From: Laccaria trichodermophora
Lineage: Eukaryota > Basidiomycota > Agaricomycetes > Agaricales > Hydnangiaceae
DNA length: 64,000 bases
Assembly: GCA_018417955.1 (NCBI GenBank)
Contig: JACTVC010000021.1
Location: forward strand, 682,001-746,000
Reading direction: 5' to 3'
Notes under the pieces: generated by a model
Seen by the model: only the letters and a program-made list of their open reading frames with translations
Told to the model about the DNA's origin: nothing
Databases searched by the model: none
Translations under genes and position numbers: made by a program
Shown: positions 1 to 10,659 of the stretch, piece after piece
How positions within the stretch are numbered: position 1 is the stretch's first letter
How the letters are laid out: the number at the start of each line of letters is the position of its first letter

Positions 1-208
1 GTGGTCTCTTCCATCTGTAGGAGTATTTGATATTTACCGTTTGCCAGGTTATGTTGCTTTGGATTGATTGTTGAATATCAGAGAGTGTGTATGCTTTCAG
101 AATGGGATATGGGGTCGATGTACCAGTACCGTAGATCGGTTGATATGTAACACAAGAAACGATCATGGAAAACGGCATCGTGCACTGGCTTGCAATGCCG
201 ACGGTTGA
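1..208 (+). CDS. Y-family gene, 3' end only (partial)
   Basis: Bases 1-83 match the last intron of the Y-family genes annotated at 13043 and 29323. The final exon would start at 84 after a GAG acceptor and run to a TGA at 206-208. Its reading frame begins like the other copies, with a short Cys/Asn-Gly segment corresponding to VCFRNG (here VCFQNG). The rest of the gene lies upstream of the window. This places another Y gene in tail-to-tail orientation to the X pseudogene that follows, the arrangement seen repeatedly downstream. Confidence 0.5.
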
Positions 209-415
209 CACTTTCAAACGTTCAATCCGGCTCAAAGATTCAAGCGATACATAAGGAATAAGTAACTATATCAGATATACGAACCAGACCGCATACGCGC
301 GCGTTCATATACTTATTCAATTCCTCGTCAGCATCGCCAAAAAGACATCGTAAAAAGTCAAGATCATAAAAATCGTAAGACTGAAAAGATCTCCCGCCCT
401 CAAATTCAGTCAACA

Positions 416-3060
416 CTACCTCCTGTTCCTCCTCCTCAACCAACTCCACATTACAACCCCAGTCAACCTCCTCACAAGCACCTTCAGCACAACAGCACAC
501 ACGCCAATACCCACGAGCATGAGGTAACTTTCCCGTCCACCTGTCAAGAGGTATAGATCGCGTCGCGCTTCCCAGTCACGTCGGGGTCTTCTTTGAAAGG
601 CAGTCATGGAGGGGGTGGAAGAATTTGGGTTGGAGGAGGTGGAAGGACTTGTGTTAGAGAAGGAAAAGAAGAAGGAAGACGTCTTGTCCCCCAATACATG
701 AACGACAACGGACCGAAGAACAGTGATGGGCCATGAATTCGACAAAGTGGACGTGTTGGTAGCACCAAGTCGAGTATCACGCGTTTCCTTGAGCTCTTGA
801 ACCCGTTTAGAACGTACTTCAAGCTCAGATCCTCTCTGATCAAGCGCCCGTTCTCCCTCCCTCCTTTCAACCACCATCTCCCTCTCTTCCACCTCCTTCT
901 CCCTCTCTTCCACCTCTTCCTCCCTCCTTTCAGTCACCTCCTCACGTCGCCCAACCGCATCCTCACGATACTCAACACGCCTCTGCACCTCCCCAACCCT
1001 CTCCTCCATTCCCTCAATCCTCTCCTGTCTAGCCGCCAATCCAAGCTCACGTTGGTCTAGGGCTTGTTGGCAGGTTGTGAGCGTCGCAAGGAGGGCGTGT
1101 TCTGTTGTGTGTGGGCCCAAATCCAGAGCTGAAGCATCTCCAGACCCCAAGGCTGATGATGCTCGTGGTGGGTCAAGATCGAATCCGCTTCACAAGTCTA
1201 GTTTCTTCTCCTTCCCCACGTCTTCCATATCCCCCTCGTTCGCGTTCGGTTTCTCTTCTTTGCTTTCTTGAGCCTGCCCCTTCCCTTCCGCATCCTCCTT
1301 CCCTTTCCCTTCATCTCCGTCTTTCTCCTGAATAGATTTACCCCCCCTCGACCTTCGCACGAACCTTCCTCCCTCTCCCAGTCCTGACAACTCCACTTCC
1401 ACTTGTACTCCCTCCACCACCAGCAGATGCACGCCTAAAAGTCTCACCCAGCTCCAACTCCCACGCATCCGCTCCCATTATCGGGATATGGTGTGCAGCA
1501 GGAGAGTGGTGGGAGAGGAGGAGGAGGAGGTCAGCCATGCTCAGTTCCTCGTCGCCACCTTCGGATGATCGTGCCCTCCTTCCGTTTCTGGTTCTGGTTC
1601 TGGTAATACGTCTGAGTCTGATTATGATGCTCCCCCTCTTCCTGGTGCTGGTCCTGACACTCCCTCGAAACATCACATTGATTCCCAACTAACGCCTCAG
1701 CTCCAACACCAAGCTGTGGCCTGGGATGCTGCATAACAAACCCAGAATCGGTCACCGTCTTCGCAACGCACCCACGGAAAGAGGTGGGGGGGCTAAAAGA
1801 AGGTATTGTCCGTCATGCGGCGGGAGAGGAAGGGGACATGCGTGTTGTTGGCTTGGACCGCCTACACCCAGCGGGATTGGAATGGGATCACAGAACCTGA
1901 AGATCCTCTTGGGAGGGAAGACAACGTAGAGGCGCATGGCGGTATCCAATTGGAGCTTGAGCGAACGGAAGGCCCGTGCCTGTAACAGTGAATGGGGACC
2001 CAGAATGCGTAAAAACGAACGGTGAACCCGTGTCGAAGGAAATGTGACACAGTAGAGACGAACGGAGACGCCGTAGGTAGTACCAACGGAGAGTGCGAGC
2101 CAGGGCCTGTATGTACAGGCGTAAGTAGAGGCGCGGGTTAGACAGGAGACAAGCTGGGTGGGGCGATTTTATCCTTTCTTCTCCTTCCATTCAAGCGTCC
2201 GGCTCTTTCCTTTGTATACAATGAAGAGGGGAAGTTATGGCCGACTCGGGCCCCCATATCCGGCGTCGAAGGAAGTTTTTACGGAGGGAGCAGGAGGCGG
2301 AGAGGAGTATGGGATGGTGGATTTTGAATAGTTTAAACCTTTGATTCAAACCATGATTAGCACTAGGCAGAAATAAAAACAACAAAAAGAAAAGCGAAAA
2401 ACCAAGGAGAAGAAGAACACGTACCTTTCAAAATCACCCTCACGTCTTCCGTGTTATCTGCCTAAGCCTTGACGAACACAGTGACATCACGCGTCAATTG
2501 GGGTCCGGAAACTCCCCAGCCCCAGCTCCGCAGACTGTGGAGGAGAAGTAGGCGGATAGGTGCATTGGTGATCATATTTTCGGGTCTTCTTTGGATCTTC
2601 TGGTAACTCGAGGCCCCGAGGGTGGGTATGGTAGACGAAGGAAGGGTACCAGCGCTTCGATGTATGCATGGGGTATCGTCCTCTTGATCCTTACCCCATT
2701 CTCAGACGTGTGTAAAGGAAGACGGAGACCTCGAAGGCGGCACTAGCGAAGAGCTACGATGCCTACGCTAGGAAGCTTGAACTTCATCGGGGACAACTGA
2801 CCACTTGAGGATGGCGTAGACGGGGCATAGTGGTGCTGTGAGTGTGGTACCATGGAGTTTGTGGTACGATGAAGAGGAGAAGAGGGAATGGATGCCTGTG
2901 GATGTCGTTCTTATGGCGTAGCGGTATGTATGCGTTTGCCAGTTTTGTGGCCTTTGACTAGGGTTACGTTTGCCAGTGGATGACCATGGAAGCGTCTTTG
3001 ACACTTTGGCCGGTGAATTGGCGAGGAATGAAAAGGTGAATGGCGTGGACGTCGACACGA
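416..3060 (-). pseudogene. X-family pseudogene (SAM / coiled-coil / tail-anchor protein), copy 1
   Basis: This is a broken paralogue of the intact X gene at 42001-45024. The C-terminal part is still open from 1150 down to the stop at 416: a Glu/Arg-rich coiled coil, then a basic segment, a hydrophobic stretch around LMLVGIGVCAVVLKVLV and the terminal WSWLRRR motif. Upstream the homology is split over several frames (1190-1468, 1338-1688, 1531-1755, 1888-2190). The exon-2 start is recognisable near 2385 and parts of exon 1 near 2768-3058, so several frameshifts have occurred. The 5' end abuts the Z-family pseudogene. The open 244-codon C-terminal block might still be translated, but no promoter can be pointed to. 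Confidence 0.75.
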
Positions 3061-3061
3061 C

Positions 3062-6000
3062 TCACTGCCAGCCCCAGGGCTTGAGCTTGAGCCTCGACTT
3101 GCGATTCGTTAGAGTCGACATTCTCAGACTGACTCTGAGGTTGAATGGAGTCGGGCCCAATCTTAGGAGTTGACTTGCACAATGATACCTACGTGAATTA
3201 TACTTTATACGCTGAAGGAGGAGGAGAAGGACTGCATAGATTTTGTGCCGCCGTAATATACAAGATGGTTCGAAGGTAGCCAATGGTGTTTCGTGACATA
3301 CCATAGAATCAATTGACCAAAAGAAACTCACACCACGCCGATACCTTTTCTGCCATGTCGACTTCATAATCCACGGCGGTCTAGCGCTCTTTAGCACTTA
3401 GAACTGATGCTCTGGCAGGTGAGGGTGCGAATCCCGCGCTTGGATCGGCGCCTGGCACCACCTGTCTCGCCGCTGCCATTGCGCTCCCAAATCCACACTT
3501 TGACGTCAGATGATCCTTGCCAATGGCAATACAAATCCTCAGGCTCAAAGGTCCAACACGGGGTTTTCGAAGGTCGTGAGAGGCGCCGTTGGAGGAAGCG
3601 ATATATCGGACCTTGACGTCGTCGTGGTCATCATAACCGTCGTCATCGTCGCCTTCAGAGCTCGTAGTCCAATTCCCAAATAGGCGAAGGCGATAAACTT
3701 GAATGCACATCTTCAGCGTCAGTGAAACAAATGAAAGGGGGGTGACAATACCTGAACGACGAGCCGGTGTCGTAGGGAAGGCCGCAATCTTGAGCAGTAA
3801 TTGAAGGGTGGGAGACGTGATCAAGAGGCAGTTTCCAACCCTCTTTGGGGTTGCTCGCTGCCTTCCCGAGGATTCATCAAAGGTTGGAAACTACAACCCA
3901 GTTCCATGCAAGATCGGAGACCGGGAACCGAATATGCAGTCACTCGTTGAAATCCAGGTTCCCTGGGTTCCCTGAGAGACTGAGCACTACGATCCACGTG
4001 AGAATCCGGGGGAGTCTTAGACACAACGAGAATTCCATGCTGAGCCGACGCGAATTGGGTGTTAAGCAATGTCCCCTCCCCTGCTTGATGATATATTGAA
4101 TATGTACCCTTAAAAGGCAGAATCAGCGAAAGGACTTACCAAAGGAACGTCCAAGTCCGAGTACAAGTCATCCAAGATCTCAATAAAGAACCTCTGAACA
4201 TTCTGGGTATCGCTGAGGTGATTCTGGAGCGTATGGTGTCCACAATCAGATAGACCGTCGTGTAGTGTCGGGCAGTCAATGAATCCTTTGTGACTTATCG
4301 TTAGGCCTTCGTCCTTCAGGGTATCATCTGTCATAGATATAGCGACCCGTCACATAGAAGAGGTGATGACGAAGTTGATGGTGAGCAGAAGGATGAAATC
4401 AAGGCAAGCTACCGCCAAAGGTATGGCGCGAAGGCAAGTGTTCTGAAGATAGGAAATGGGTAGTGGAACATTGGGGAGAGATAGAAAGAACGTACTCTGA
4501 AATCATAGCCGTATAAAAGGGAGGACAAGACAAAGAGATCGATGAACGATACTTACGTAAGCCGTTCCAATGGTCAAGTAGTGTTCAAGTAGTGTTGGTC
4601 AAGCGTTTCGTGTTCTTGCAAGCGTACTATGCAGCTGAGCATCTAATGTCCCATTCCCCATGATGTCAATGGGAGGAAGTCCACACTTGAGCAATGCAAG
4701 TGGCCTACCCAACGGTCCCTGTCTTAGAGGTTAGTACGTGTTCGGTAGGAGCAGACTACCTGTTAACTCACCCCAGTAGATGAATTTCCTAAAACTAGAC
4801 GTGGGACCAAACAGCAACACAGAGGGCATCTAAGGGCAACGTCGAGGACATGTTTGAGGCGTAATTCTATGTCAAGTCTATCGGCACCCAAAGAACTGGA
4901 AGCGAAGGGGGTACATACGTGGAAAAGAGCTAGCATCGTTCCCCTTCGGAAGTCGCGGAAGTGCACGATGGCTGTCGTAGTACTAGTAACTGGAGAGAAC
5001 GCACTGCCGGAAAGACATTGAAAAGTTCGCCAAAAAGGCGCAGGACCCTTGTCATTCGATGTCAACCGGAAATGGTCGGTACATTTTGAAGTGATGTTCT
5101 TGATGCCTCGATATCAGTAGGCGATCGACCTTTGGTTGGAAAAACGACGGTCCCGGTGCCCTGTTGCATTGTCAGTGGAGGTAGAAAAGATTCGAGTACG
5201 CAAGTTGATTGACCTTCCATAGGTCTTGACAGAGTCGCGCAAGTTCACAAAAATCGTCGGGAGGTTGAACATGAAGGGTCCTATCATCTTCGATCTGGAC
5301 AGCTGGTGGAAGGAGCTATCGGAATAAAGCGGGAAATGCTCTAGACGACGGTGGTAAGGACTCCAGGGAAAAGAACGAGGAGATTTCATGAGCTTACGTC
5401 GTCATCAAGAAGAAACAACCCCTCCAGCTGAGATGCCTGCTCCACCGGCCAACGCCTTCGATGGCAGAAAGCATCTCCTTTGGCCCTTCGAATCTGCTTG
5501 AACTTCCGCCAGTAGACCGTCAACATTTGAGCAACAGAACTTCCTGGAGCATTGTGCCAAGGGGAACCCATGTGCAAAGCCACTTCTGAGTGTATGGGCC
5601 TTGACGTTTATTCCCGGATTTGTCTGAAATGGTGACGATAAGGTTACGACTATAAACGAGACTTGGTTGTTGGCATGCTTGTAGAACAGTCGGTCTTTGG
5701 CCTTCCTCGTTGACAAAACTTGATAAACGTTGGGCACTAGATCTCGAGTTAGCGACCGCTTCTAATAGAGCCAAGGTTCCGCGAACAGAGTGAAGTAACA
5801 CCATCCTCGCACAACAGGAAGACCTAGTCGTCGAACGCCGGAATCGTAGCCCACGACATGCAGAATTATGGGTACTTGGTAGTGTCCCAATGGCGAGAAG
5901 TTTTTATCTTTGAGCAGAGTCTCATTCAATGCCTAAACATTCGTGAGAGGTGAGAGGCCTAGGATGATGCAAGATACGCACATGTGGTATGGTCCTTTAA

Positions 6001-6330
6001 GATCGAAGAGACTTTCGTTGCAAAATGGGCAAGGAGAACTTCGGACGAAGCCATGGGGGTGGATTATATAGGCCCTCATGACGTGGCGTAGACGTTTTTG
6101 CCGTGGACGTCTTTAGGCGGTATGTTTTGGAGGACGGCGCTTTGTTTATTGGTAGAATCGAAGTAACGTGAGGTGGAAGCCAGATATCGCGACGAACTGC
6201 ACTCGGATATGGCTGAACTTGGAGATCGGATTCACTGAACGTGGTGTGGCGTTGTGGCGAACATTGTATTATCAGATAGACAGTACTTGCGAAAATGGGG
6301 ACTATTGAGACCCGTGTAACAATCATCTTA
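3062..6330 (-). pseudogene. Z-family pseudogene, unrecognised multi-exon gene, copy 1
   Basis: This stretch has no long open frame, but on the minus strand it is collinear with 25685-28650. Shared blocks include a C-terminal segment (3062-3397) containing the motif WIMKSTWQK, an acidic Asp/His run (3381-3824), and 5' blocks at 4763-5065, 5114-5389 and 5405-5804. Frames change repeatedly and spacer lengths fit degenerate introns, so I read it as a decayed multi-exon gene. The 5' part (5997-6326) recurs on the plus strand at about 47.3 and 50.3 kb. I do not recognise the family and assign no function. It joins an X fragment at 6328 and the copy-1 X pseudogene at 3060. Confidence 0.5.
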
Positions 6331-6863
6331 GTGAGCTTTCACCCTCCCATTGCTACTGGAGGTCGAATCGACGCTTGTGTTCCTGCTCCTCCTGTCCATG
6401 TCAACGTTGGCGGAGCTAGAGGAGAAATCGTCGTGTTGTAGAGAATGAACGGGGAAGCTATGGCCCGACTCAAACCCCGCCTCATAGGATGTTTTGACGT
6501 AGGGAGCGGGAGGCGGAGAGGGGGTGATTTGGTGGGTTGTTGGTAGTTCGACCTTTACATTGGCACTAAGTAGGTAGAAACAAAACCAAGAACAAGAACA
6601 CGTACCTCCAAATCGCCCTCGTTCACCCCATTTGATGAGAGGTGCTGAAAGACCTAGGTTTTTTTCGGACGTCAAGCTCCTCCTGACCACTCGCGGAGGC
6701 GTAGACGGGACGCAGTGGTGCTGTGTGAGCGTGGTACTATAGACTTGGTGGTGCGTGAGGAAGAAGAACAGGAGAGGATGACTGTATGTTGATTTTATCG
6801 CGTAGGGGCGTGTGTTTCGTTTTACTGCGAACGAAGTTCGCTCGCTGTCACTGGCATGTTGGT
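6328..6863 (-). pseudogene. X-family fragment (N-terminal half), 5' side cut by the Ngaro element
   Basis: Minus-strand sequence here matches exon 1 and the start of exon 2 of the X gene: the basic N-terminal Ser/Thr-rich segment, the block around LTQHHCVP, and the region after the intron ending in SRNTSVDST. The frame stays open to a stop at 6328. The SAM-domain core seen in the intact copy (WSATHLATYLSS) is missing, so the fragment has an internal deletion and lacks everything C-terminal. On its 5' side the homology stops at 6863/6864, where the Ngaro-like retrotransposon begins. The sequence that resumes at 12597 is the X upstream region, so the element split this copy from its upstream region. 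Confidence 0.7.
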
Positions 6864-7380
6864 TCGTCGTAATGGCGGGTTCCAGGGGTAAGGAGCCATT
6901 TCGTAGGCCTCTGCGCCAACTCAAATCTCTTCCCAGGAAAAGTCCGGCCTCGCCGGGCCTTTTCTCCTTGAGCTCCGCTCACCTCTCATGGTCTCGACAC
7001 CGATCTCTGACTCAGTGCCAGCGTTTGGCAGATGCTGAGTTAGGAGAAGATGTCGGTGTCGTTTCCCCTCTCCTGGTGCTGGCTTTCCCTCAGACCACGT
7101 CTATCCAGCCCAGGTAAGCGCTCTGCGCCCTCCATCTTCATGCGCCGCATGCTCACCCAAATGCACAGTGATCTCGCTCTAGGCTTCGCCTATCTACTCT
7201 ACACAACACTCAATCACTCGTCATTTGGTGAGGCTTTTGCTTTTTCGGACGCCGTCCGCTTTTCTTACTGTTATCTGGTTCAGACTTCGTTTGCCAGATA
7301 GTAAGAAGACTTGTAAAACTCAGCCGGCTCATCTACTGATACGCCGTTCCTCTCGCAGATTCTCTCTAGAGTTTTCTTGG
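6864..7380 (+). repeat. A1, 5' member of the Ngaro split direct repeat (517 bp)
   Basis: Matches 11829-12345 base for base as far as I can see, at a constant offset of 4965. Homology starts at TCGTCGTAATGG and ends at GTTTTCTTGG, after which the copies diverge. It lies upstream of ORF1 and presumably carries the element promoter. Small open frames inside it (for example 6812-7117) occur identically in A2 and are not supported as genes. Confidence 0.9.
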
Positions 7381-7466
7381 TATCTTTGCTCGCTTCCCTC
7401 GCCATCCAACCTCCTTTCTATCTGACACCTTGCCCTCAACCTCTTTCCCTCGGCATCTCTCTCTCG

Positions 7467-8807
7467 ATGACCGATGTCACTGCTGAAGCAACTCGGCAAC
7501 GCGCGGCGGCTCTGGAGACCATCGTTTCCGATGTCGTCGAGGGACGGCTTCCCCTTTCGGAGTTTGCAAAGCGTCTTCAAGATGCAGGTGCCTCTCCAGG
7601 TGAAGGCGAGGACTATCTTCAACAGCTCACCCAACGGCTTGAGCAACAGAAGAAAGACAAAGAAAAGGAGTCAGCCACCCGTTCCATCGAACCTGCAGTC
7701 CGAGAATCCACTCCCGATGGCCTTAGCGAGGCTGAAGCAGTCGACTTCCGCACTCGACGTGAAGCGCTCCTGGAGGAGGTCCGCATTCGAGAAGCTGCAG
7801 ATCGTCGCACGGCAGTTGACACTGCTGCGTGGGCTGTCCTCAACGCCAAGCTCTCTCGCCTCGCAAGCTCACAAGTCTCGAACGAGACCACCTCACTTCT
7901 CTCAGCTGAAGACCTCGCCAAGCTGCTCGGAATCGAACGTTCATCCGCCCAGTCCTTGCCTTCCGGAGTTCTCGCTCTCGCCCCACACCTGGCTGAACTC
8001 TCAGCATCCGGTATCTCTGATCCCCACATCGAAGAGACGTGGAAGTTACGGCAAGCAATTGGGACGGACAAGACCATTGACTCCCTCGTCAATCTCATGC
8101 AAGTCCAACCGCTTTCCGATCCCATCCCCTGGTCAATCTGGCGCTCTATCATCCAAGACCACTTTGTCGACTTCGAAAAACTTTTCGCTTCGATGGATAA
8201 AGGATATGACCACAACGATGAGCCTCGGGATTTTGGCGGTGGTTACGCGCTCGTCAAGAAAGAGCAAATCTCCGCTAAGCGCCCTCTTCGATCAGAGTCA
8301 GATTGGGCACGAGTATTCGGGGCTTGGAGCTCTGCTGTCGCGTTGGTTTATCGCCACCGCTCCTCAGAGCTTCAAGGATATCACCACATGGTCACTGATC
8401 TATTTCGTGCAGTGCCTCATGATCCATCGATTGCCATCGCCTTTGACCTCGAAGCTCGCGACCGCTATGCGAAAAGCCCTTTCCGCATGGACAACCGCAG
8501 TCAACTCAATGTTCCGATTCTGGCACGTATGTTCCAAGGAGCTGGTTCATCTCTTAAGAAGCGCAGCAACCCCGCACCTCTTCCGAACTCTTCATCAAAG
8601 CGTTCATCGATCCCTTGCCGGAATTGGAACATGGGCATATGTGACCACCCTTGCCCGAATGGGCGCAGGCATGGGGTTTGCTCTGAGTGCGATGGACGAC
8701 ACCGAGCAAAAGAAGAGCCAGTTTGCAACACTCTCCTCCAAGCTCGACAAAGAAAAGGAGCTAGCGGAAGCAACCCAGAGAGCAGCAAAAGCACGGGAAG
8801 GGCCTAG
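7467..8807 (+). CDS. Ngaro element ORF1, Gag-like protein with C-terminal zinc-finger motif
   Basis: A 446-aa open frame. I chose the ATG at 7467 because codons upstream of it fall at the end of A1 and in the leader. The protein is polar and helix-rich in its first ~120 residues (Glu/Arg/Gln-rich). Near the C-terminus is a compact Cys/His cluster (CRNWNMGICDHPC, then RRHGVCSEC, then a further HR...C), resembling the CCCH-type fingers of Gag-like proteins in fungal DIRS/Ngaro elements. It would bind element RNA in a cytoplasmic particle. It is followed by the RT frame in the +1 register, whose open frame overlaps ORF1 along its length. Translation of RT therefore probably needs frameshifting, re-initiation or a separate start. 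Confidence 0.8.
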   Translation: MTDVTAEATRQRAAALETIVSDVVEGRLPLSEFAKRLQDAGASPGEGEDYLQQLTQRLEQQKKDKEKESATRSIEPAVRESTPDGLSEAEAVDFRTRREALLEEVRIREAADRRTAVDTAAWAVLNAKLSRLASSQVSNETTSLLSAEDLAKLLGIERSSAQSLPSGVLALAPHLAELSASGISDPHIEETWKLRQAIGTDKTIDSLVNLMQVQPLSDPIPWSIWRSIIQDHFVDFEKLFASMDKGYDHNDEPRDFGGGYALVKKEQISAKRPLRSESDWARVFGAWSSAVALVYRHRSSELQGYHHMVTDLFRAVPHDPSIAIAFDLEARDRYAKSPFRMDNRSQLNVPILARMFQGAGSSLKKRSNPAPLPNSSSKRSSIPCRNWNMGICDHPCPNGRRHGVCSECDGRHRAKEEPVCNTLLQARQRKGASGSNPESSKSTGRA

Positions 8808-10659
8808 ATCTATCAATGCAGGGTTGAAGCGGAAGCTGGAGACCCCTCTTATAGATGTACCGCGCTTTCGTCGACGTTATGTATGGTCCAACTCCACTAA
8901 TACACACATCTCCCCTGCTGCCCTTTACACAGAGTCTGCTCCACCTCTTCCCTCACCACCTCCTCACCTTCTGCATGACCCGAAGATACAAGCTTCACTC
9001 TCTGCAATGCAAGATCACATTAAGGTTGAAACACCTTTCAACGTTGATAAGCTTGAGTCAATGCTAGCTGACCACCCGAATCAACCTTTCGTCAAATCAG
9101 TTATGACGGGCCTCCGAGAAGGATTCTGGCCTCTCGATGATGGAGATTGGAAGGTTGAGCTTGAAGAAGTCATTGACAACTACTCCACAGATGAAGGTGA
9201 TCTCGACGCTATCCGTGCCTTTCGTGATAAAGAGAAGGCAGCTGGGCGTTGGTCCGAAGACCTCTCACGCTCCGAACTCTTACCTGGGATGAAGATATCC
9301 CCCATGTTCGTCGTCTGGCAGAATGGGAAAGCTCGTGTTGTCACTGACCACTCGGGCTCTGGCATAAACGACGGCATTCCCAGGTCTGAAGCCAAAGTCC
9401 GCTATGATGACATGCACCCTTTTGGCCAAGCTCTTCGTGATGCCCAGAAGGCCAATCCAGGTCGTCGCATTGTGACCTTTAAATCAGATGTCGCATCTGC
9501 ATTCCTCAACCTGCCAGCTCACCCTCTTTGGCAACTCCGTCAAGTTGTTGTGGTTGAGGGAAAATTGTACATTGTCCGGCGTCTGGTCTTCGGCAACCGT
9601 GCCTCACCACGTTGCTGGTGCGCTGTATCTGGTCTTCTCTGTTGGCTAGCCATCCGCAAGTTGGGGATCCTCAGTCTTCATGTCTACATGGACGACTTCT
9701 TTGGCTGGGATTTTGAAGACAACCTGATCATGTATCATGGGATGCTCAGACCTCGTCAACAAGTTCAGCTCCTCTTATTTTGGGAAGCAATTCAATGCCC
9801 TTTCGAAGATAAGAAGCAGGAACATGGAAGCCCATTGAAGATAATCGGATTCTGGGTTGACGCAAACCAGGGTTCTCTTTCTCTGCCTCCATCTTCCCTC
9901 ATTGATATTGTTGACAAAATTAAAGCCTTCTTAGCCACACCCAACCGCAAACCTACTCTCCGTGAATGGCAACGCCTTGCTGGACACCTCAATTGGCTTC
10001 TCAATGTCTTACCTTGGGCTCGTCCTGCCCTCACAGCTCTGTACCACAAGACCAGTGGGAAAACTCGTCCTCTTGGAGCTGTACACCTCAACGCAGAAGT
10101 GACGTCTGACCTGACTTGGCTCACCAGCATCATCCCACAGGCTGTTGGTGTTCGCTTCCTTGATGACGGTATTTGGGATGACTCTGCTGCAGATCTAGAA
10201 GTCTGGACTGATGCTAGCCTCACCCTCGGCATGTCCTTCGTGTATGGGAATCAGGGCTTCATGTACGGGCTCAAGGAATGCCCTCCTTGCTTGAAGATCG
10301 ACATATTTTTCTTAGAGCTGGTTGCTATCATGTCTGCAATCCACCATGTCGCCTCTTTCCCCTCACCTCCTCGTCGCCTCCTCATTCACACTGATAGTCT
10401 AGACTCAGTGTCTGTCTTTAACACCTTGCGCGTCTCAGAAGCGCTACACAATGGCCCTCTCATGGCTGTTGCAGGCATCATCATTCAATCAGGCATGGAC
10501 CTTCGTGTCAGACACATTCCTGGTAAGCTCAACATTCGTGCTGACCTCCTCTCACGTCTTTTGCTCGACGAGTATCGTGCAAAATTCCCTCTTGACCGCG
10601 TCCGCCTCTTCTCCCCACCAAGGGACCTCCTGCCGGCGCGATGGAGGGGGTGCTTTTGA
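8671..10659 (+). CDS. Ngaro element reverse transcriptase / RNase H
   Basis: The frame is open from 7474 to the TGA at 10657-10659. Recognisable similarity starts only around 8800, so I give a possible internal ATG at 8671; the true start is uncertain. In order: a linker with FVKSVMTGLREGFWP; RT fingers and palm with FKSDVASAFLNLPAHP; and the catalytic YMDDFFG box near 9685. RNase H follows with TDAS near 10206, LELVAI, HTDS near 10387, and HIPGKLNIRADLLSR near 10515. These supply the acidic residues expected for RNase H. The enzyme copies element RNA. No DDE integrase or protease is present, consistent with the DIRS order. The stop overlaps the recombinase ATG by 19 bp. Confidence 0.9.
   Translation: MGFALSAMDDTEQKKSQFATLSSKLDKEKELAEATQRAAKAREGPRSINAGLKRKLETPLIDVPRFRRRYVWSNSTNTHISPAALYTESAPPLPSPPPHLLHDPKIQASLSAMQDHIKVETPFNVDKLESMLADHPNQPFVKSVMTGLREGFWPLDDGDWKVELEEVIDNYSTDEGDLDAIRAFRDKEKAAGRWSEDLSRSELLPGMKISPMFVVWQNGKARVVTDHSGSGINDGIPRSEAKVRYDDMHPFGQALRDAQKANPGRRIVTFKSDVASAFLNLPAHPLWQLRQVVVVEGKLYIVRRLVFGNRASPRCWCAVSGLLCWLAIRKLGILSLHVYMDDFFGWDFEDNLIMYHGMLRPRQQVQLLLFWEAIQCPFEDKKQEHGSPLKIIGFWVDANQGSLSLPPSSLIDIVDKIKAFLATPNRKPTLREWQRLAGHLNWLLNVLPWARPALTALYHKTSGKTRPLGAVHLNAEVTSDLTWLTSIIPQAVGVRFLDDGIWDDSAADLEVWTDASLTLGMSFVYGNQGFMYGLKECPPCLKIDIFFLELVAIMSAIHHVASFPSPPRRLLIHTDSLDSVSVFNTLRVSEALHNGPLMAVAGIIIQSGMDLRVRHIPGKLNIRADLLSRLLLDEYRAKFPLDRVRLFSPPRDLLPARWRGCF

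Noticed and set aside
240..500. 86-codon minus frame near the window start
   Set aside because: Out-of-frame overlap with the X C-terminus; no counterpart frame is kept in other copies.
3405..3440. T-arm-like GGTGCGAATCCCGC, possible tRNA gene
   Set aside because: No acceptor stem or anticodon arm can be folded around it. The stretch is coding-like on the minus strand in both Z copies (homologue at 25795 has a changed motif).
6812..7301. Small frames (101 and 83 codons) in the A1 repeat, repeated in A2
   Set aside because: Non-coding terminal repeats of the Ngaro element; identity between A1 and A2 reflects replication, not protein conservation.
7619..8215. 198-codon antisense frame across Ngaro ORF1
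   Set aside because: Shadow of the codon bias of ORF1; no protein-like motif and no other support.
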